Origin: Treponema bryantii
GTDB taxonomy: Bacteria; Spirochaetota; Spirochaetia; Treponematales; Treponemataceae
Direction of reading: 5' to 3'
Length of the DNA: 64,000 bases
Assembly (NCBI RefSeq): GCF_900113965.1
Contig: NZ_FORI01000005.1
Coordinates: forward strand, 1 to 64,000
Part shown: positions 42,226 to 51,141 of the stretch, in pieces
How positions within the stretch are numbered: the stretch's first letter is position 1
How the letters are laid out: each line of letters begins with the position of its first letter
The notes under the pieces: generated by a model
Told to the model about the DNA's origin: nothing
Database searches by the model: none
What the model saw: the letters and a program-made list of their open reading frames with translations, nothing else
Translations under genes and position numbers: made by a program

Positions 42226-43749
42226 ATGAGCAGAGTTGTTTTGATTTTTAATGCGCGTCTTTTGGACGAAAGTATGGATACTCCGGGGGCAGTTCTGGTT
42301 GCTGACGGAAAGATTCGCTCGGTGTTTCAGGGGTATTATACTAATTCTGAGACGCTTGAAAAAATGGCTCGCTCGGTTCTGGCGGAGGATGGACTTGAAG
42401 AAAAGACTCCGATTGAACTGCACAACGCGCACGGACTTACTCTGACTCCTGCTTTTATTGATATGCATGTGCATCTGCGATATCCGGGACAAACTCAAAA
42501 AGAAGATTTGAGTTCCGGACTTCACGCAGCGGCAGCCGGTGGTTACGGCACAATTGTTGCAATGCCTAATACAAATCCTGTTGTTTCTTCTATTGAAATG
42601 GCAATGAAAATTGAGCGCGAGGCTGCAGCTATCGGGCTTACTCATCTGTTCCAGACAGTGAGTCTCACAAAAGATTTTGAAGGTACAGATACTTCTCATC
42701 TTGATTTCGTAGAAAAAAAATATGTTCCGGTTGTCAGTGAAGATGGCCGCGATGTTCCTACCTCTGGCATTATGCTTGAAGCAATGACCAAGGCTGGCGA
42801 AAAGGGGCTGATTGTAAGCTGCCACAGTGAGGATATGACGCTCGGCCCGTTGGCGAAGCCTTTCCGCGGAGAAGCCCTTGAGATTATGAAAAACATTGGC
42901 CTTTCTGCATGGGGCACAGGTGATGATGATTTTGATGCTGATGATGAAGAGAACGCTGAGGCACTGGATCGCATTGACCTTGCTTTGACTAAGGCGAACG
43001 AGATATTGGCTCTTGCCGAGGATGTGGCTACGGTGCGTAACATCATGCTTGCGAAAGAAGCTGATTGCCATGTTCACATTGCTCACGTTAGTACTGCGGT
43101 TTCGATTAATGCTGTACGCGATGCGAAGAATGAACTTTATGATGAGGAAATGGATTATAACGCGGACGAAGCCGATGCTGCTTATCAGGCTTTTGAAGAC
43201 GGCGAAAAGTTTGCTCCAACCGAAAGAGCTGAAAAAGGCTTTTCTGTTTCCTGTGAAGTAACACCTCATCATCTGGCTCTTTGTGGAACTGACGAGCCTT
43301 ATATCAGAGCATTGGTTAATCCGCCGCTGCGCAGTGAAGATGACCGTGTGGCTCTTCTTGAAGCCCTCCGTGATGGAACTGTTGATGTAATTTCTACAGA
43401 CCACGCTCCTCATACTCTGGATGATAAGGCAGCAGGTGCTCCCGGTTTTACTGGTCTTGAAACAGCCTATGCAGTTTGTAATTCCGTTCTTGTAAAAGAT
43501 AATCAGTTTAATCCTCGTCGCTTGAGTCAGCTGATGTCGGCTGCTCCGGCACGTCTGCTTGGACTTCATAAAGGTCTTTTGAAAGCCGGTTATGATGCAG
43601 ATCTTACAATGCTTGACCCGGACGAAGAATGGGTAGTAGACAGCTCAAAGTTCTACAGCAAAGGTAAGGCAACTCCGTTTGAAGGCCGCACAGTTACTGG
43701 TCGTGTAAAGTTCCTGTTTATTGACGGCCGCCTGGTATTTGAAAGCTAG
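42226..43749 (+). CDS. pyrC: Dihydroorotase, extended class I type
   Basis: Closes carbamoyl-aspartate to dihydroorotate with zinc. MHVHLRYPGQTQKEDL near 79-94, HIAHVST near 283, EVTPHHLAL and DHAPHT (near 392) supply metal and catalytic residues. The protein has 507 residues where class I enzymes have about 430. The extra length is in an acidic stretch near 230-245 (GDDDFDADDEEN) and a second one near 305-330 (NELYDEEMDYNADEADAAY). Third gene of pyrBIC, 11 bp after pyrI. The insertions are a real part of the reading frame, which has no repeat-like DNA there. Confidence 0.93.
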   Translation: MSRVVLIFNARLLDESMDTPGAVLVADGKIRSVFQGYYTNSETLEKMARSVLAEDGLEEKTPIELHNAHGLTLTPAFIDMHVHLRYPGQTQKEDLSSGLHAAAAGGYGTIVAMPNTNPVVSSIEMAMKIEREAAAIGLTHLFQTVSLTKDFEGTDTSHLDFVEKKYVPVVSEDGRDVPTSGIMLEAMTKAGEKGLIVSCHSEDMTLGPLAKPFRGEALEIMKNIGLSAWGTGDDDFDADDEENAEALDRIDLALTKANEILALAEDVATVRNIMLAKEADCHVHIAHVSTAVSINAVRDAKNELYDEEMDYNADEADAAYQAFEDGEKFAPTERAEKGFSVSCEVTPHHLALCGTDEPYIRALVNPPLRSEDDRVALLEALRDGTVDVISTDHAPHTLDDKAAGAPGFTGLETAYAVCNSVLVKDNQFNPRRLSQLMSAAPARLLGLHKGLLKAGYDADLTMLDPDEEWVVDSSKFYSKGKATPFEGRTVTGRVKFLFIDGRLVFES

Positions 43750-43750
43750 A

Positions 43751-44587
43751 ATGAAAAAACTTCAGTTTGGAATGCCAACTCTTATAGAAAATCATTCTCT
43801 GGAAGAAAACATTGCTTTGTGCCAGCGGCTGGGGCTGAATTTTATTGAACTGAATATGAACTTTCCCGAATATCAGTTGGATAAACTTGAAGAAGCTGAT
43901 GGAGAAGTTTTTATAAAGGCTGCAGAACAGGCCGGAATTTATTATACAATTCACCTGGACGAAAATCTTAATATTGCTGATTTTAACCCGCTTGTGACAA
44001 ATGCATATCTGGAAACAGTTTGCCGTACGATAGAGGTTGCAAAAAAGCTATTGCCTCTGCGCGACTGTTTTGGAGATGCATCACAGCCACTTACGCTGAA
44101 CATGCACATGAATCACGGAATTTTTATTACACTCCCGGATAGAAAAGTTCAGATGTATGAGCGTGATTTTGATACGTACATCAAATCCTTTGCAGAGTTT
44201 AAGACACTTTGCGAAAAATGGATTGGCAACAGCGATATCAAAATTGTAGTTGAAAATACAGACGGCTTCCGTGATTACGAAAAACGTGCGATAGAACTTT
44301 TGCTGCAAAGTCCTGTTTTTGCACTCACCTGGGATATTGGCCATTCAAAGGCAACCGGCGAAAAGGATGTGCCGTTTATTCTTGAACATCAGAATCAGCT
44401 GATTCATTTTCATATTCATGATGGAAAAGAAAATCCGCCGAAAAACCATCTCGCTCTTGGCGATGGTGAAATTGATTTACGCGACCGTCTTAAACTTGCC
44501 GAAATCCGCAACGCCCGCTGTGTCCTCGAAACAAAAACTGTTGCGGCGCTGGAAAAGTCTGTTAGTAGACTTGAAATGTATTTGTAA
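43751..44587 (+). CDS. Sugar phosphate isomerase/epimerase-like TIM barrel
   Basis: A 278-residue AP-endonuclease-family-2 type protein (xylose isomerase-like barrel). Metal-site segments are LNFIELNMNF, TLNMHMNHG, VENTDGF, LTWDIGHSKATG, FHIHDGKENPPKNHLALGDGEID and LETK. The substrate is not known. ATG 43751 follows the pyrC stop by one base and has no ribosome site of its own, so it is coupled to pyrC. Confidence 0.82.
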   Translation: MKKLQFGMPTLIENHSLEENIALCQRLGLNFIELNMNFPEYQLDKLEEADGEVFIKAAEQAGIYYTIHLDENLNIADFNPLVTNAYLETVCRTIEVAKKLLPLRDCFGDASQPLTLNMHMNHGIFITLPDRKVQMYERDFDTYIKSFAEFKTLCEKWIGNSDIKIVVENTDGFRDYEKRAIELLLQSPVFALTWDIGHSKATGEKDVPFILEHQNQLIHFHIHDGKENPPKNHLALGDGEIDLRDRLKLAEIRNARCVLETKTVAALEKSVSRLEMYL

Positions 44588-44760
44588 ATCTTCATTTTTA
44601 CTTCAAAACTTTAATAAAAATTAACGAGAATTCGGGGGAATTCGGCGTTTACTACTTTTCATAGAAACGCGGTTTGTGGTATATTTATACCTTGGAAATG
44701 CATAATTATGCAGAATGATGTCTAAATGCAGATTTTGTGTTTGCCGAGGAGTAAATAGAA

Positions 44761-46119
44761 ATGAAAAATGCTTACGTAAACCGTGTATGGGAAGAAGTAA
44801 AAGCAAAGAACGCTAACGAACCTGAATTCCTTCAGGCAGTTGAGGAAGTTTTGACAACTCTCGATCCAGTAGTTGCAAAAATGCCAGAGCTTGAGCCAAA
44901 CGCAATTCTCGAAAGACTTGTAGAGCCAGAGCGCGTTATTCAGTTCAGAGTACCTTGGATGGACGACAAAGGTAAGTATCACGTAAACCGTGGTTTCCGC
45001 GTACAGTACAACAGTGCAATTGGACCTTACAAAGGAGGTCTCCGCTTCTCTAAGGAAGTAAACCTTTCTGTACTTAAGTTCCTTGGATTTGAACAGGTCC
45101 TTAAGAACTCTCTTACAACTCTCCCAATGGGTGGTGGAAAGGGTGGTTCTGACTTCGATCCACATGGAAAATCAGATAAAGAAGTTATGCGTTTCTGTCA
45201 GTCATTCATGACTGAGCTTTATCGCCACATTGGTGCTGATACAGACGTTCCAGCTGGTGATAAGAACGTTGGTGGTCGCGAAATTGGTTACCTCTTTGGT
45301 CAGTACAAGAGAATCCGCGACGAGTACACTGGAGTTCTCACAGGTAAGGGACTTACATTCGGTGGTTCTTTGATTCGTACAGAAGCTACTGGTTATGGTC
45401 TTATCTACTTCGCTCAGGAAATGCTCAAGAAAGTTGGAGACAACTTCGAAGGTAAGGTATGTTCAGTTTCTGGTTCAGGAAACGTTGCTACTTATGCTGC
45501 TCAGAAGCTTATTCAGCTTGGTGCTAAGGTTGTTACACTTTCTGACTCTGACGGATATATCTACGATGAAGAAGGTATTACACAGAAGAAGCTCGACTGG
45601 GTTAAGAAGCTCAAGGGTGAAAAACGCGGTCGTATTTCTGAATATGTTAAGAAGTTCCCTAACGCAAAATACTTTGCTGGAAAGAAGGTTTGGGAAGTTA
45701 AAGTTGACTGTGCATTCCCATGTGCTACACAGAACGAATTGCTCGGTGAAGATGCAGAAAAGCTCTTGAAGAACGGTGTAAAGCTTGTTGCTGAAGGTGC
45801 TAACATGCCATCTAACATCGACGCTGTAAATAAATTCCTCGCTGCAAAGATTCTCTATGCTCCAGGAAAGGCTTCAAATGCCGGTGGTGTTGCGACATCT
45901 GGTCTTGAAATGTCTCAGAACTCAGAACGCCTTTCATGGTCTGCAGAAGAAGTTGATGAAAAGCTTCACCAGATTATGATCAACATCCATAACAACGCTT
46001 ATGATACAGCTGTTAAGTTTGGTGCTAAAGACGGCAACTGGGTTAACTACGTCGCTGGCGCTAACATTGCAGGTTTCGTTAAGGTTGCTAATGCAATGGT
46101 TGCTCAGGGATTGGTATAA
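44761..46119 (+). CDS. gdhA: NADP-type glutamate dehydrogenase
   Basis: Makes glutamate from 2-oxoglutarate and ammonia. The 452 residues match the hexameric small type: GPYKGGLRFSKEVNLSVLKFL, catalytic Lys in LPMGGGKGGSDFDPHGKS near 126, and GSGNVATYAAQK for the cofactor near 240. GAGGAG lies nine bases before the ATG. Palindromes GCATAATTATGC and GGTATATTTATACC in the 173-bp leader may be control sites. The stop codon is followed directly by copy C of the structured repeat. Confidence 0.97.
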   Translation: MKNAYVNRVWEEVKAKNANEPEFLQAVEEVLTTLDPVVAKMPELEPNAILERLVEPERVIQFRVPWMDDKGKYHVNRGFRVQYNSAIGPYKGGLRFSKEVNLSVLKFLGFEQVLKNSLTTLPMGGGKGGSDFDPHGKSDKEVMRFCQSFMTELYRHIGADTDVPAGDKNVGGREIGYLFGQYKRIRDEYTGVLTGKGLTFGGSLIRTEATGYGLIYFAQEMLKKVGDNFEGKVCSVSGSGNVATYAAQKLIQLGAKVVTLSDSDGYIYDEEGITQKKLDWVKKLKGEKRGRISEYVKKFPNAKYFAGKKVWEVKVDCAFPCATQNELLGEDAEKLLKNGVKLVAEGANMPSNIDAVNKFLAAKILYAPGKASNAGGVATSGLEMSQNSERLSWSAEEVDEKLHQIMINIHNNAYDTAVKFGAKDGNWVNYVAGANIAGFVKVANAMVAQGLV

Positions 46120-46217
46120 GCCTAAAATCGAAAATCCGTTAAAAAACGAGCCGCCAGGGTCGTTTTAGGATTATCGAAAGAATGGCTCAGAGGCAAGCTG
46201 TGCTTGCCGACCATCTT
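46120..46217 (+). repeat. 3'UTR structured repeat element, copy C
   Basis: Starts at the base after the gdhA stop. The first 31 bases match copy B without change, but the central stem is AAAACGA with TCGTTTT and the loop is shorter (GCCGCCAGGG). The 3' hairpin GGCAAGC-TGT-GCTTGCC is the same as in B. Confidence 0.75.
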
Positions 46218-46226
46218 ATGAATAAT

Positions 46227-46252
46227 AAAAGGCTGTCTTCGGACAGCCTTTT
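46227..46252 (+). terminator. Terminator of gdhA
   Basis: AAAAGGCTGTC-TTCG-GACAGCCTTTT with a UUCG tetraloop and a T tail. Placed after the repeat element, so the repeat is part of the gdhA message. It may also end the convergent glycosyltransferase gene. Confidence 0.85.
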
Positions 46253-46275
46253 GTATTTTACTTGAAATGTTCGTT

Positions 46276-47277
46276 TTACAAAATCTTAAACGCCATGTAC
46301 AAACAGTAATTCAGATGCAGCTTATACGGGAAATAGAAAAGATAATTTTTTGACAGTTTGATGTCGCTGAGTTTTATGTTATCGATGTAGCCGCAGGCTC
46401 TGATTTTTTTAATTGCATTTCTGGCCTGCTTGTAGCCGGCTGATTTTGCGCAGCGGCGGAAGGCAATACGAAGGTTTTCAAATGCCAGAAGTTCAAACTG
46501 TTTTGGATTATGTTGAGAAAGATTTTCGTTTGTCAGCTTTTTCAGGATTTCAAGTGAGTAAAGGTAGCGTTCAAAAAGTTCTTTTGAATAGCCTTTTGTA
46601 ATAGATTTTTCCTGAAGAATATAATTGTAGAAACTGATGTTTTCGATATAGAAAGATTCTGCGTTAAGAATTGCAAGAGTTGTAAAAACATTGTCTTCTA
46701 TCTGATAGCAGTTTTCGTCGAGCTTATCTACAAAACGATCTATAAGTTCCTTTTTGTAGATTTTGTTCCAGCGGTAAACAAGAACTTTATAATATGCGGC
46801 TGGATCAAAAATATTAAACAGACAATGTGGAAGTATTTCTTCGCGGATTCTCTGCTTATCATAAAAACCAGTTTCTGCAGAGTTTAAAACCAGTTCATTA
46901 TTTGTCTGAGAACAGATTGTGCAGCCATAAGAAATAAAGTCGCAGTTATATTTTTCTATGATTTCAATTCCGTGTGAAAGATAATCCTGTTTGTATGTAT
47001 CATCTGCATCGCAGAAAGCAATGTAATCTCCCTGCGCATTTTTGATTCCCATCTTATAAGCAGAAACTACACCGCCATTTTCTTTATCAAAAACTCTTAC
47101 GCGGCCTGGATTGTTCTGTTCAATTATTCTGCAGACTTCCAGAGAGTTATCCGGACTTCCATCATTTACAAGAATAATCTCTAAATCTTTGTAGGACTGA
47201 GAAAGAATTGAACTAACCGTATTTTCAAGTGTTTCTGCTGCTCTGTATACTGGAATGATAATAGAGACTTTCTTCAT
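46276..47277 (-). CDS. Family 2 glycosyltransferase
   Basis: Transfers a sugar from a nucleotide donor, probably to a surface glycan. The 333 residues start KVSIIIPVYRAAETLENTVSSIL and hold VNDGSPDNS and the metal motif CDADD near 93. The remainder is Phe/Tyr-rich with no membrane helix, so cytosolic face of the membrane. I chose ATG 47277; the promoter TTGTAC, 17 bp, TATAAT and seven bases leads to it. Divergent from the family 4 gene with only 22 bp between. Confidence 0.9.
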   Translation of the reverse strand: MKKVSIIIPVYRAAETLENTVSSILSQSYKDLEIILVNDGSPDNSLEVCRIIEQNNPGRVRVFDKENGGVVSAYKMGIKNAQGDYIAFCDADDTYKQDYLSHGIEIIEKYNCDFISYGCTICSQTNNELVLNSAETGFYDKQRIREEILPHCLFNIFDPAAYYKVLVYRWNKIYKKELIDRFVDKLDENCYQIEDNVFTTLAILNAESFYIENISFYNYILQEKSITKGYSKELFERYLYSLEILKKLTNENLSQHNPKQFELLAFENLRIAFRRCAKSAGYKQARNAIKKIRACGYIDNIKLSDIKLSKNYLFYFPYKLHLNYCLYMAFKIL

Positions 47278-47284
47278 ATAAAAC

Positions 47285-47292
47285 ATTATAAT
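47285..47292. promoter_or_regulatory. Shared palindromic -10 for two divergent genes
   Basis: ATTATAAT contains TATAAT on each strand (plus 47287-47292, minus 47285-47290). Each lies exactly seven bases from its ATG (47300 and 47277). A minus-strand -35, TTGTAC, is 17 bp away at 47308-47313, inside the opposite gene. The plus -35 is weak. Confidence 0.65.
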
Positions 47293-47299
47293 AAAAGTT

Positions 47300-48397
47300 A
47301 TGGGAAAGTACAATTTTATTTTTATTAACGGAAAATTTCTTGAACAGAAACTCACTGGTGTTCAGCGTTTTGCATATGAAACAGTAAAAAATATTGATAC
47401 ATTAATTGATGATGGAGCAGCATTTTCAGAATTAAAAGATAAAGTTTTTTTGTGTGTTCCATCTGATGTTGATGAATCAAAACTTGATTTCCTTAAGAAT
47501 ATAAAAATCAGAAAAGCAAAAAAAGGAACCGGTATTTTCTGGGAGCAGACATATTTTGCAAATGATATCAGAAAGAATAAGGCACTTGGACTGCATCTTT
47601 GTAACACAGTTCCGTTCCTTCAGAAGAAGGGTATTGTATGCCTTCATGACATCACTTATACAATCCATCCGGAATTTGTAACAACTGGAAAGCATCAGCT
47701 GATGAGACTCTGGCACATTGTTCAGGATAAGGTATGTGCTAAAAAAACTCTTGCGATTCTTACTGTAAGTGAAAACAGCCGTAATGAGATTTGTGATTGT
47801 TTTAAAATTCCGCAAAGTCGTGTAGATGTTGTTTACAATGGATGGCAGCATTTTTCAACTGAAATTGCAGAAGGTACAACTCTTTCAAAATGGCCGGAAC
47901 TTGTGGAAGGTAAATTCTTTTACAGTATGTCGAGCCTTGCAAAAAATAAAAACTTTAACTGGATTATCGAAACAGCAAAACGCTATCCTGAATATACTTT
48001 TGCAGTTGCCGGTAAAATGGATTTGAAAAAATATGGCGACACACTTTCTGCTGGCAGTGAACTGAAAAATCTTCATTACCTTGGTTATGTTTCTGATGAT
48101 GAAGCAAAACTCTTGATGAAGAATTGTCGAGCATTTATTTTCCCTTCTGTTTTTGAAGGCTTTGGTATTCCACCGCTTGAGGCACTTGCAATGGGTACTA
48201 AGGTTATCTGTGCGAAGGCAAGCTGTCTGCCAGAGATTTTTGGAGATTCTGTTTATTATATTGATCCATATAATTATGATGTTGATTTTGAAACCTTGCT
48301 TTCTGGTAAAGTCAGTCCTGCTTCTGAGGTACTTGAAAAATACAGCTGGGAAAAGACTGCTTCGAAGACACTTGAAGTAGTAAAAAGATTTTTTTAA
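47300..48397 (+). CDS. Family 4-type glycosyltransferase
   Basis: A GT-B enzyme of 365 residues with the C-terminal donor site FIFPSVFEGFGIPPLEALAMGTKVI near 275-300 and an N-terminal acceptor domain. Sugar and acceptor unknown. No ribosome site; the -10 box is seven bases before the ATG. A second GT follows after 13 bp, so it forms part of a surface-glycan cluster of three glycosyltransferases. Confidence 0.9.
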   Translation: MGKYNFIFINGKFLEQKLTGVQRFAYETVKNIDTLIDDGAAFSELKDKVFLCVPSDVDESKLDFLKNIKIRKAKKGTGIFWEQTYFANDIRKNKALGLHLCNTVPFLQKKGIVCLHDITYTIHPEFVTTGKHQLMRLWHIVQDKVCAKKTLAILTVSENSRNEICDCFKIPQSRVDVVYNGWQHFSTEIAEGTTLSKWPELVEGKFFYSMSSLAKNKNFNWIIETAKRYPEYTFAVAGKMDLKKYGDTLSAGSELKNLHYLGYVSDDEAKLLMKNCRAFIFPSVFEGFGIPPLEALAMGTKVICAKASCLPEIFGDSVYYIDPYNYDVDFETLLSGKVSPASEVLEKYSWEKTASKTLEVVKRFF

Positions 48398-48410
48398 TAA
48401 GGATTTTAAG

Positions 48411-49544
48411 ATGGCAGATGATATTATTAAAGTTGCCTGCATCATGGGAAAATGGCATGGTGGTGGAGTAGAGTCTGTTGTAATGAATTATTATCGCAAC
48501 ATCGACAGAACTAAAATCCAGTTCGATTTTTTTTGCGATGCCGATTCTACCAGAATCCCGTATGATGAAATCGAAAAACTTAATGGACGCGTAATTGTAA
48601 TTCCGCCTTATCAGAAAATGCCGAAATATTATAAAACTCTGGTACAGGAATTTAAGCAGGGTGGATATAAAATTGTTCATTCTCATATAAATGCAATGTC
48701 ATTCTTTTCTCTTGCTGCAGCAAAAAAAGCAGGAGTTCCTGTAAGAATTGCACATTCACATTCAACAAGTAGTCCTCATGAGTGGAAGAAAAATATTATC
48801 AAAAATCTTTTAAGGCCTCTTTCCAAAATTAATGCAACACATTATTTTGCCTGTTCAGAAGTTGCTGCAAAATGGCTTTTTGGAGAACGAACCTTCCGCA
48901 GTAATAAAATTACTTTGCTTCATAATGCAATTGATTTGAGCAGATTTTCATTTAATGAAAAAAATCGTGAAGAGATTCGTAACGAGTTTAAGATTGAAAA
49001 GGACACTGTGGTATTAGGCCATATCGGAAGATTTATGCCGCAGAAAAATCATGAGTTTCTGATTGATATTTTTAATGAATATCATAAGTTGAATAAAAAC
49101 TCTGTTTTGTTTCTGGCGGGAGCCGGGCCGCTTGAAGAAGCAGTTCGTGAAAAAGTCTCAGCTCTTGGTTTGTCTGAATCGGTGATTTTTGCCGGACAGA
49201 GAAAAGATGCAGATAAACTGTATATGGCTTTTGATGTTTTTCTGCTGCCGAGCCTTTACGAAGGACTTGCCGTTGTTGCAGTAGAAGCTCAGGCTTCTGG
49301 TGTACCTGTATTTGCTTCGGATCAGGTTTCACCGGAAACAGATCTTACAGAAACTTTGAAAATGCTTCCTTTGGAAAAGCCTGAACATTGGGCAGAACAG
49401 ATTAATAATTGTCTGACTAATGAAAAACTTTCCAGAACTTCTGCAAGTGAGTCGAATGCCGCCAAGCTTAGAAGCCGAGGCTATGACATAGCTCTCGAAG
49501 GTTCTAAACTTGCAGAAATGTATAAAGCGTTTTATAACCTTTAA
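48411..49544 (+). CDS. Family 4-type glycosyltransferase
   Basis: A GT-B enzyme of 377 residues. The start [23 protein letters not shown] resembles EpsF-like exopolysaccharide transferases, and [23 protein letters not shown] near 280 carries the donor-binding Glu. AAGGA precedes the ATG. It overlaps the 3' end of rlpA on the other strand by four bases. Confidence 0.9.
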   Translation: MADDIIKVACIMGKWHGGGVESVVMNYYRNIDRTKIQFDFFCDADSTRIPYDEIEKLNGRVIVIPPYQKMPKYYKTLVQEFKQGGYKIVHSHINAMSFFSLAAAKKAGVPVRIAHSHSTSSPHEWKKNIIKNLLRPLSKINATHYFACSEVAAKWLFGERTFRSNKITLLHNAIDLSRFSFNEKNREEIRNEFKIEKDTVVLGHIGRFMPQKNHEFLIDIFNEYHKLNKNSVLFLAGAGPLEEAVREKVSALGLSESVIFAGQRKDADKLYMAFDVFLLPSLYEGLAVVAVEAQASGVPVFASDQVSPETDLTETLKMLPLEKPEHWAEQINNCLTNEKLSRTSASESNAAKLRSRGYDIALEGSKLAEMYKAFYNL

Positions 49545-50266
49545 TCTTTACGCTGTCGTAGACTTTGCTCGGTGAAGCCTGCGGCGGTCAGTTTATTTTG
49601 AGTGTCGGTCACTTTGCTGGCTGGCACTTTTTTTATAGCTACGCGGGTAATGCCCTGGCTGGCGGAAGTCTGAAGCACGATGTCTTTGAAACCTGCCTTG
49701 GAAAGTTTTCGGGCAAAGGCTTTTGCATTTTCTTTGGAACTGAAAGCGCCGAGTTGGATGTCCCAGTAAGTGCCGGGGGCGAGGTTGGCGGGCTTTTTGG
49801 AGGTGGTTGAGGTCTTTGAGTTGTTCGAGGTCGCTGAGTTACCGCCATTAAGTTTTGCCATTATCTTACTTGCCGAGGCGGCGGTCTGCTGACTCAGTTT
49901 TGTGTTCGGGCCCTTTTTTACAATTTCCAGTTTTACCTTTGTTGTACCGGTTCCAATCATTCCAAGTTTTATGGCGGCTGCCTTTGACAGATCTATTTCG
50001 CGGCTGGCTACAAACGGGCCGCGGTCGTTTACGCGCACTTCGCAGGTTTTTCCGTTTGCAAGATTTGTTACTTTGAGAATTGTATTAAAGGGAAGTGATT
50101 TGTGAGCACAGGTGTAGTCGTTCATGTTAAAGCGCTCGCCGTTAGAGGTTCGTTTGCCGTGGAAGTCCTCAGCGTAATATGAAGCGGTTACGCCGGTCTT
50201 ATAGACTTCGGAAAATACTGGGGCGAGAAGGAGTATTGCGATAATCAAAAAGAAAGTACGTTTCAT
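49541..50266 (-). CDS. rlpA: RlpA-like lytic transglycosylase with SPOR domain
   Basis: Exported peptidoglycan enzyme. A signal peptide ([20 protein letters not shown]) is followed by the double-psi barrel, [35 protein letters not shown] with the conserved acidic and His residues, and [18 protein letters not shown]. After a Ser/Asn/Thr linker (about 140-165) comes a C-terminal SPOR domain (about 168-235) that binds denuded glycan at division sites. It follows the alarmone synthetase by 32 bp; a GATAAT box is six bases before the ATG. Confidence 0.92.
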   Translation of the reverse strand: MKRTFFLIIAILLLAPVFSEVYKTGVTASYYAEDFHGKRTSNGERFNMNDYTCAHKSLPFNTILKVTNLANGKTCEVRVNDRGPFVASREIDLSKAAAIKLGMIGTGTTKVKLEIVKKGPNTKLSQQTAASASKIMAKLNGGNSATSNNSKTSTTSKKPANLAPGTYWDIQLGAFSSKENAKAFARKLSKAGFKDIVLQTSASQGITRVAIKKVPASKVTDTQNKLTAAGFTEQSLRQRKD

Positions 50267-50298
50267 ATTTTGATTATCGGTAATTTGTGAGATTTGCG

Positions 50299-51000
50299 TT
50301 AATCCAGTGCCTGCAGCTCTATCGCGATTTCTTCCATCTCGCGGTCGGTCATGGCGATGGTTTCGGCAACACGGAAAAGCTCGCGGCGGATGCTGTCTGG
50401 AACTTCGGCGTCGTTTTTGTAATGAAGCTGATGCTCAAGGCTTGCCCAGAAATCCATCGCAATTGTACGCAGCTGAATTTCAACGCGTACGTGGTGCTCT
50501 GTCTTTGAAAGGTAAACCGGAATCTCCATCACAAGGTGAAGGCTTCTGTAGCCGGACTCTTTCGGATTTTCAATATAATCATTCTGAACAATCAGTTTAA
50601 GGTCAGGCTGTTTAAGAAGCATATCACGAACAGTGTAGATGTCGGAAATGTAAGGACAGATAACGCGAACACCAGCAATGTCGTTGAGGTTTTTCATCAT
50701 TGACTCAAAACTCACTTCATAGCCTTTTTTTTCGAGTTTTTTTGCAATGCTCTCCGGACTCTTCAGTCGGCTCTTTACCGTGCTTATAGGGTTTCGTGTT
50801 CTGTTTACACTGCTTTCTTTATTCAGAATATCAAGCTTAGTTTCTATCTGTTTAATTGCGCTTTCATAAATCATCATAATCTGCTGAAACTGAAAGGCCA
50901 TCTTATAAAAATCGCCAGAAACAGCCATGTTATTCATTAGGGAAGGAGGCAGCGTAGAGGCTTCTTCAATAATACTGTCTTCTAAAATTTCATCGCTCAT
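50299..51000 (-). CDS. Small alarmone synthetase (RelA/SpoT domain only)
   Basis: Predicted to make ppGpp or pppGpp from ATP and GDP/GTP. At 233 residues it has only the synthetase domain (about 75-190), with [32 protein letters not shown] and [15 protein letters not shown], then an [22 protein letters not shown] stretch. No HD hydrolase, TGS or ACT part, as in RelQ/YjbM proteins. Link to the DksA-like protein at 8.7 kb is plausible since both act on transcription under stress. Confidence 0.92.
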   Translation of the reverse strand: MSDEILEDSIIEEASTLPPSLMNNMAVSGDFYKMAFQFQQIMMIYESAIKQIETKLDILNKESSVNRTRNPISTVKSRLKSPESIAKKLEKKGYEVSFESMMKNLNDIAGVRVICPYISDIYTVRDMLLKQPDLKLIVQNDYIENPKESGYRSLHLVMEIPVYLSKTEHHVRVEIQLRTIAMDFWASLEHQLHYKNDAEVPDSIRRELFRVAETIAMTDREMEEIAIELQALD

Positions 51001-51141
51001 AATTTTGTCAAAATCTCATTACCGGATATGCCGGCTAATTTAGTATCTATATATATAATATACTAAAAGTCAAAAGGTTTCGGCAAATTAAAAATCTCTT
51101 ATAATATAGAAACAAGTGTAATCCTGAGGTATAATCTCACA

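Noticed and set aside
42187-43569. 460-codon frame antisense to pyrC
   Set aside because: Shadow of pyrC, whose function is clear.
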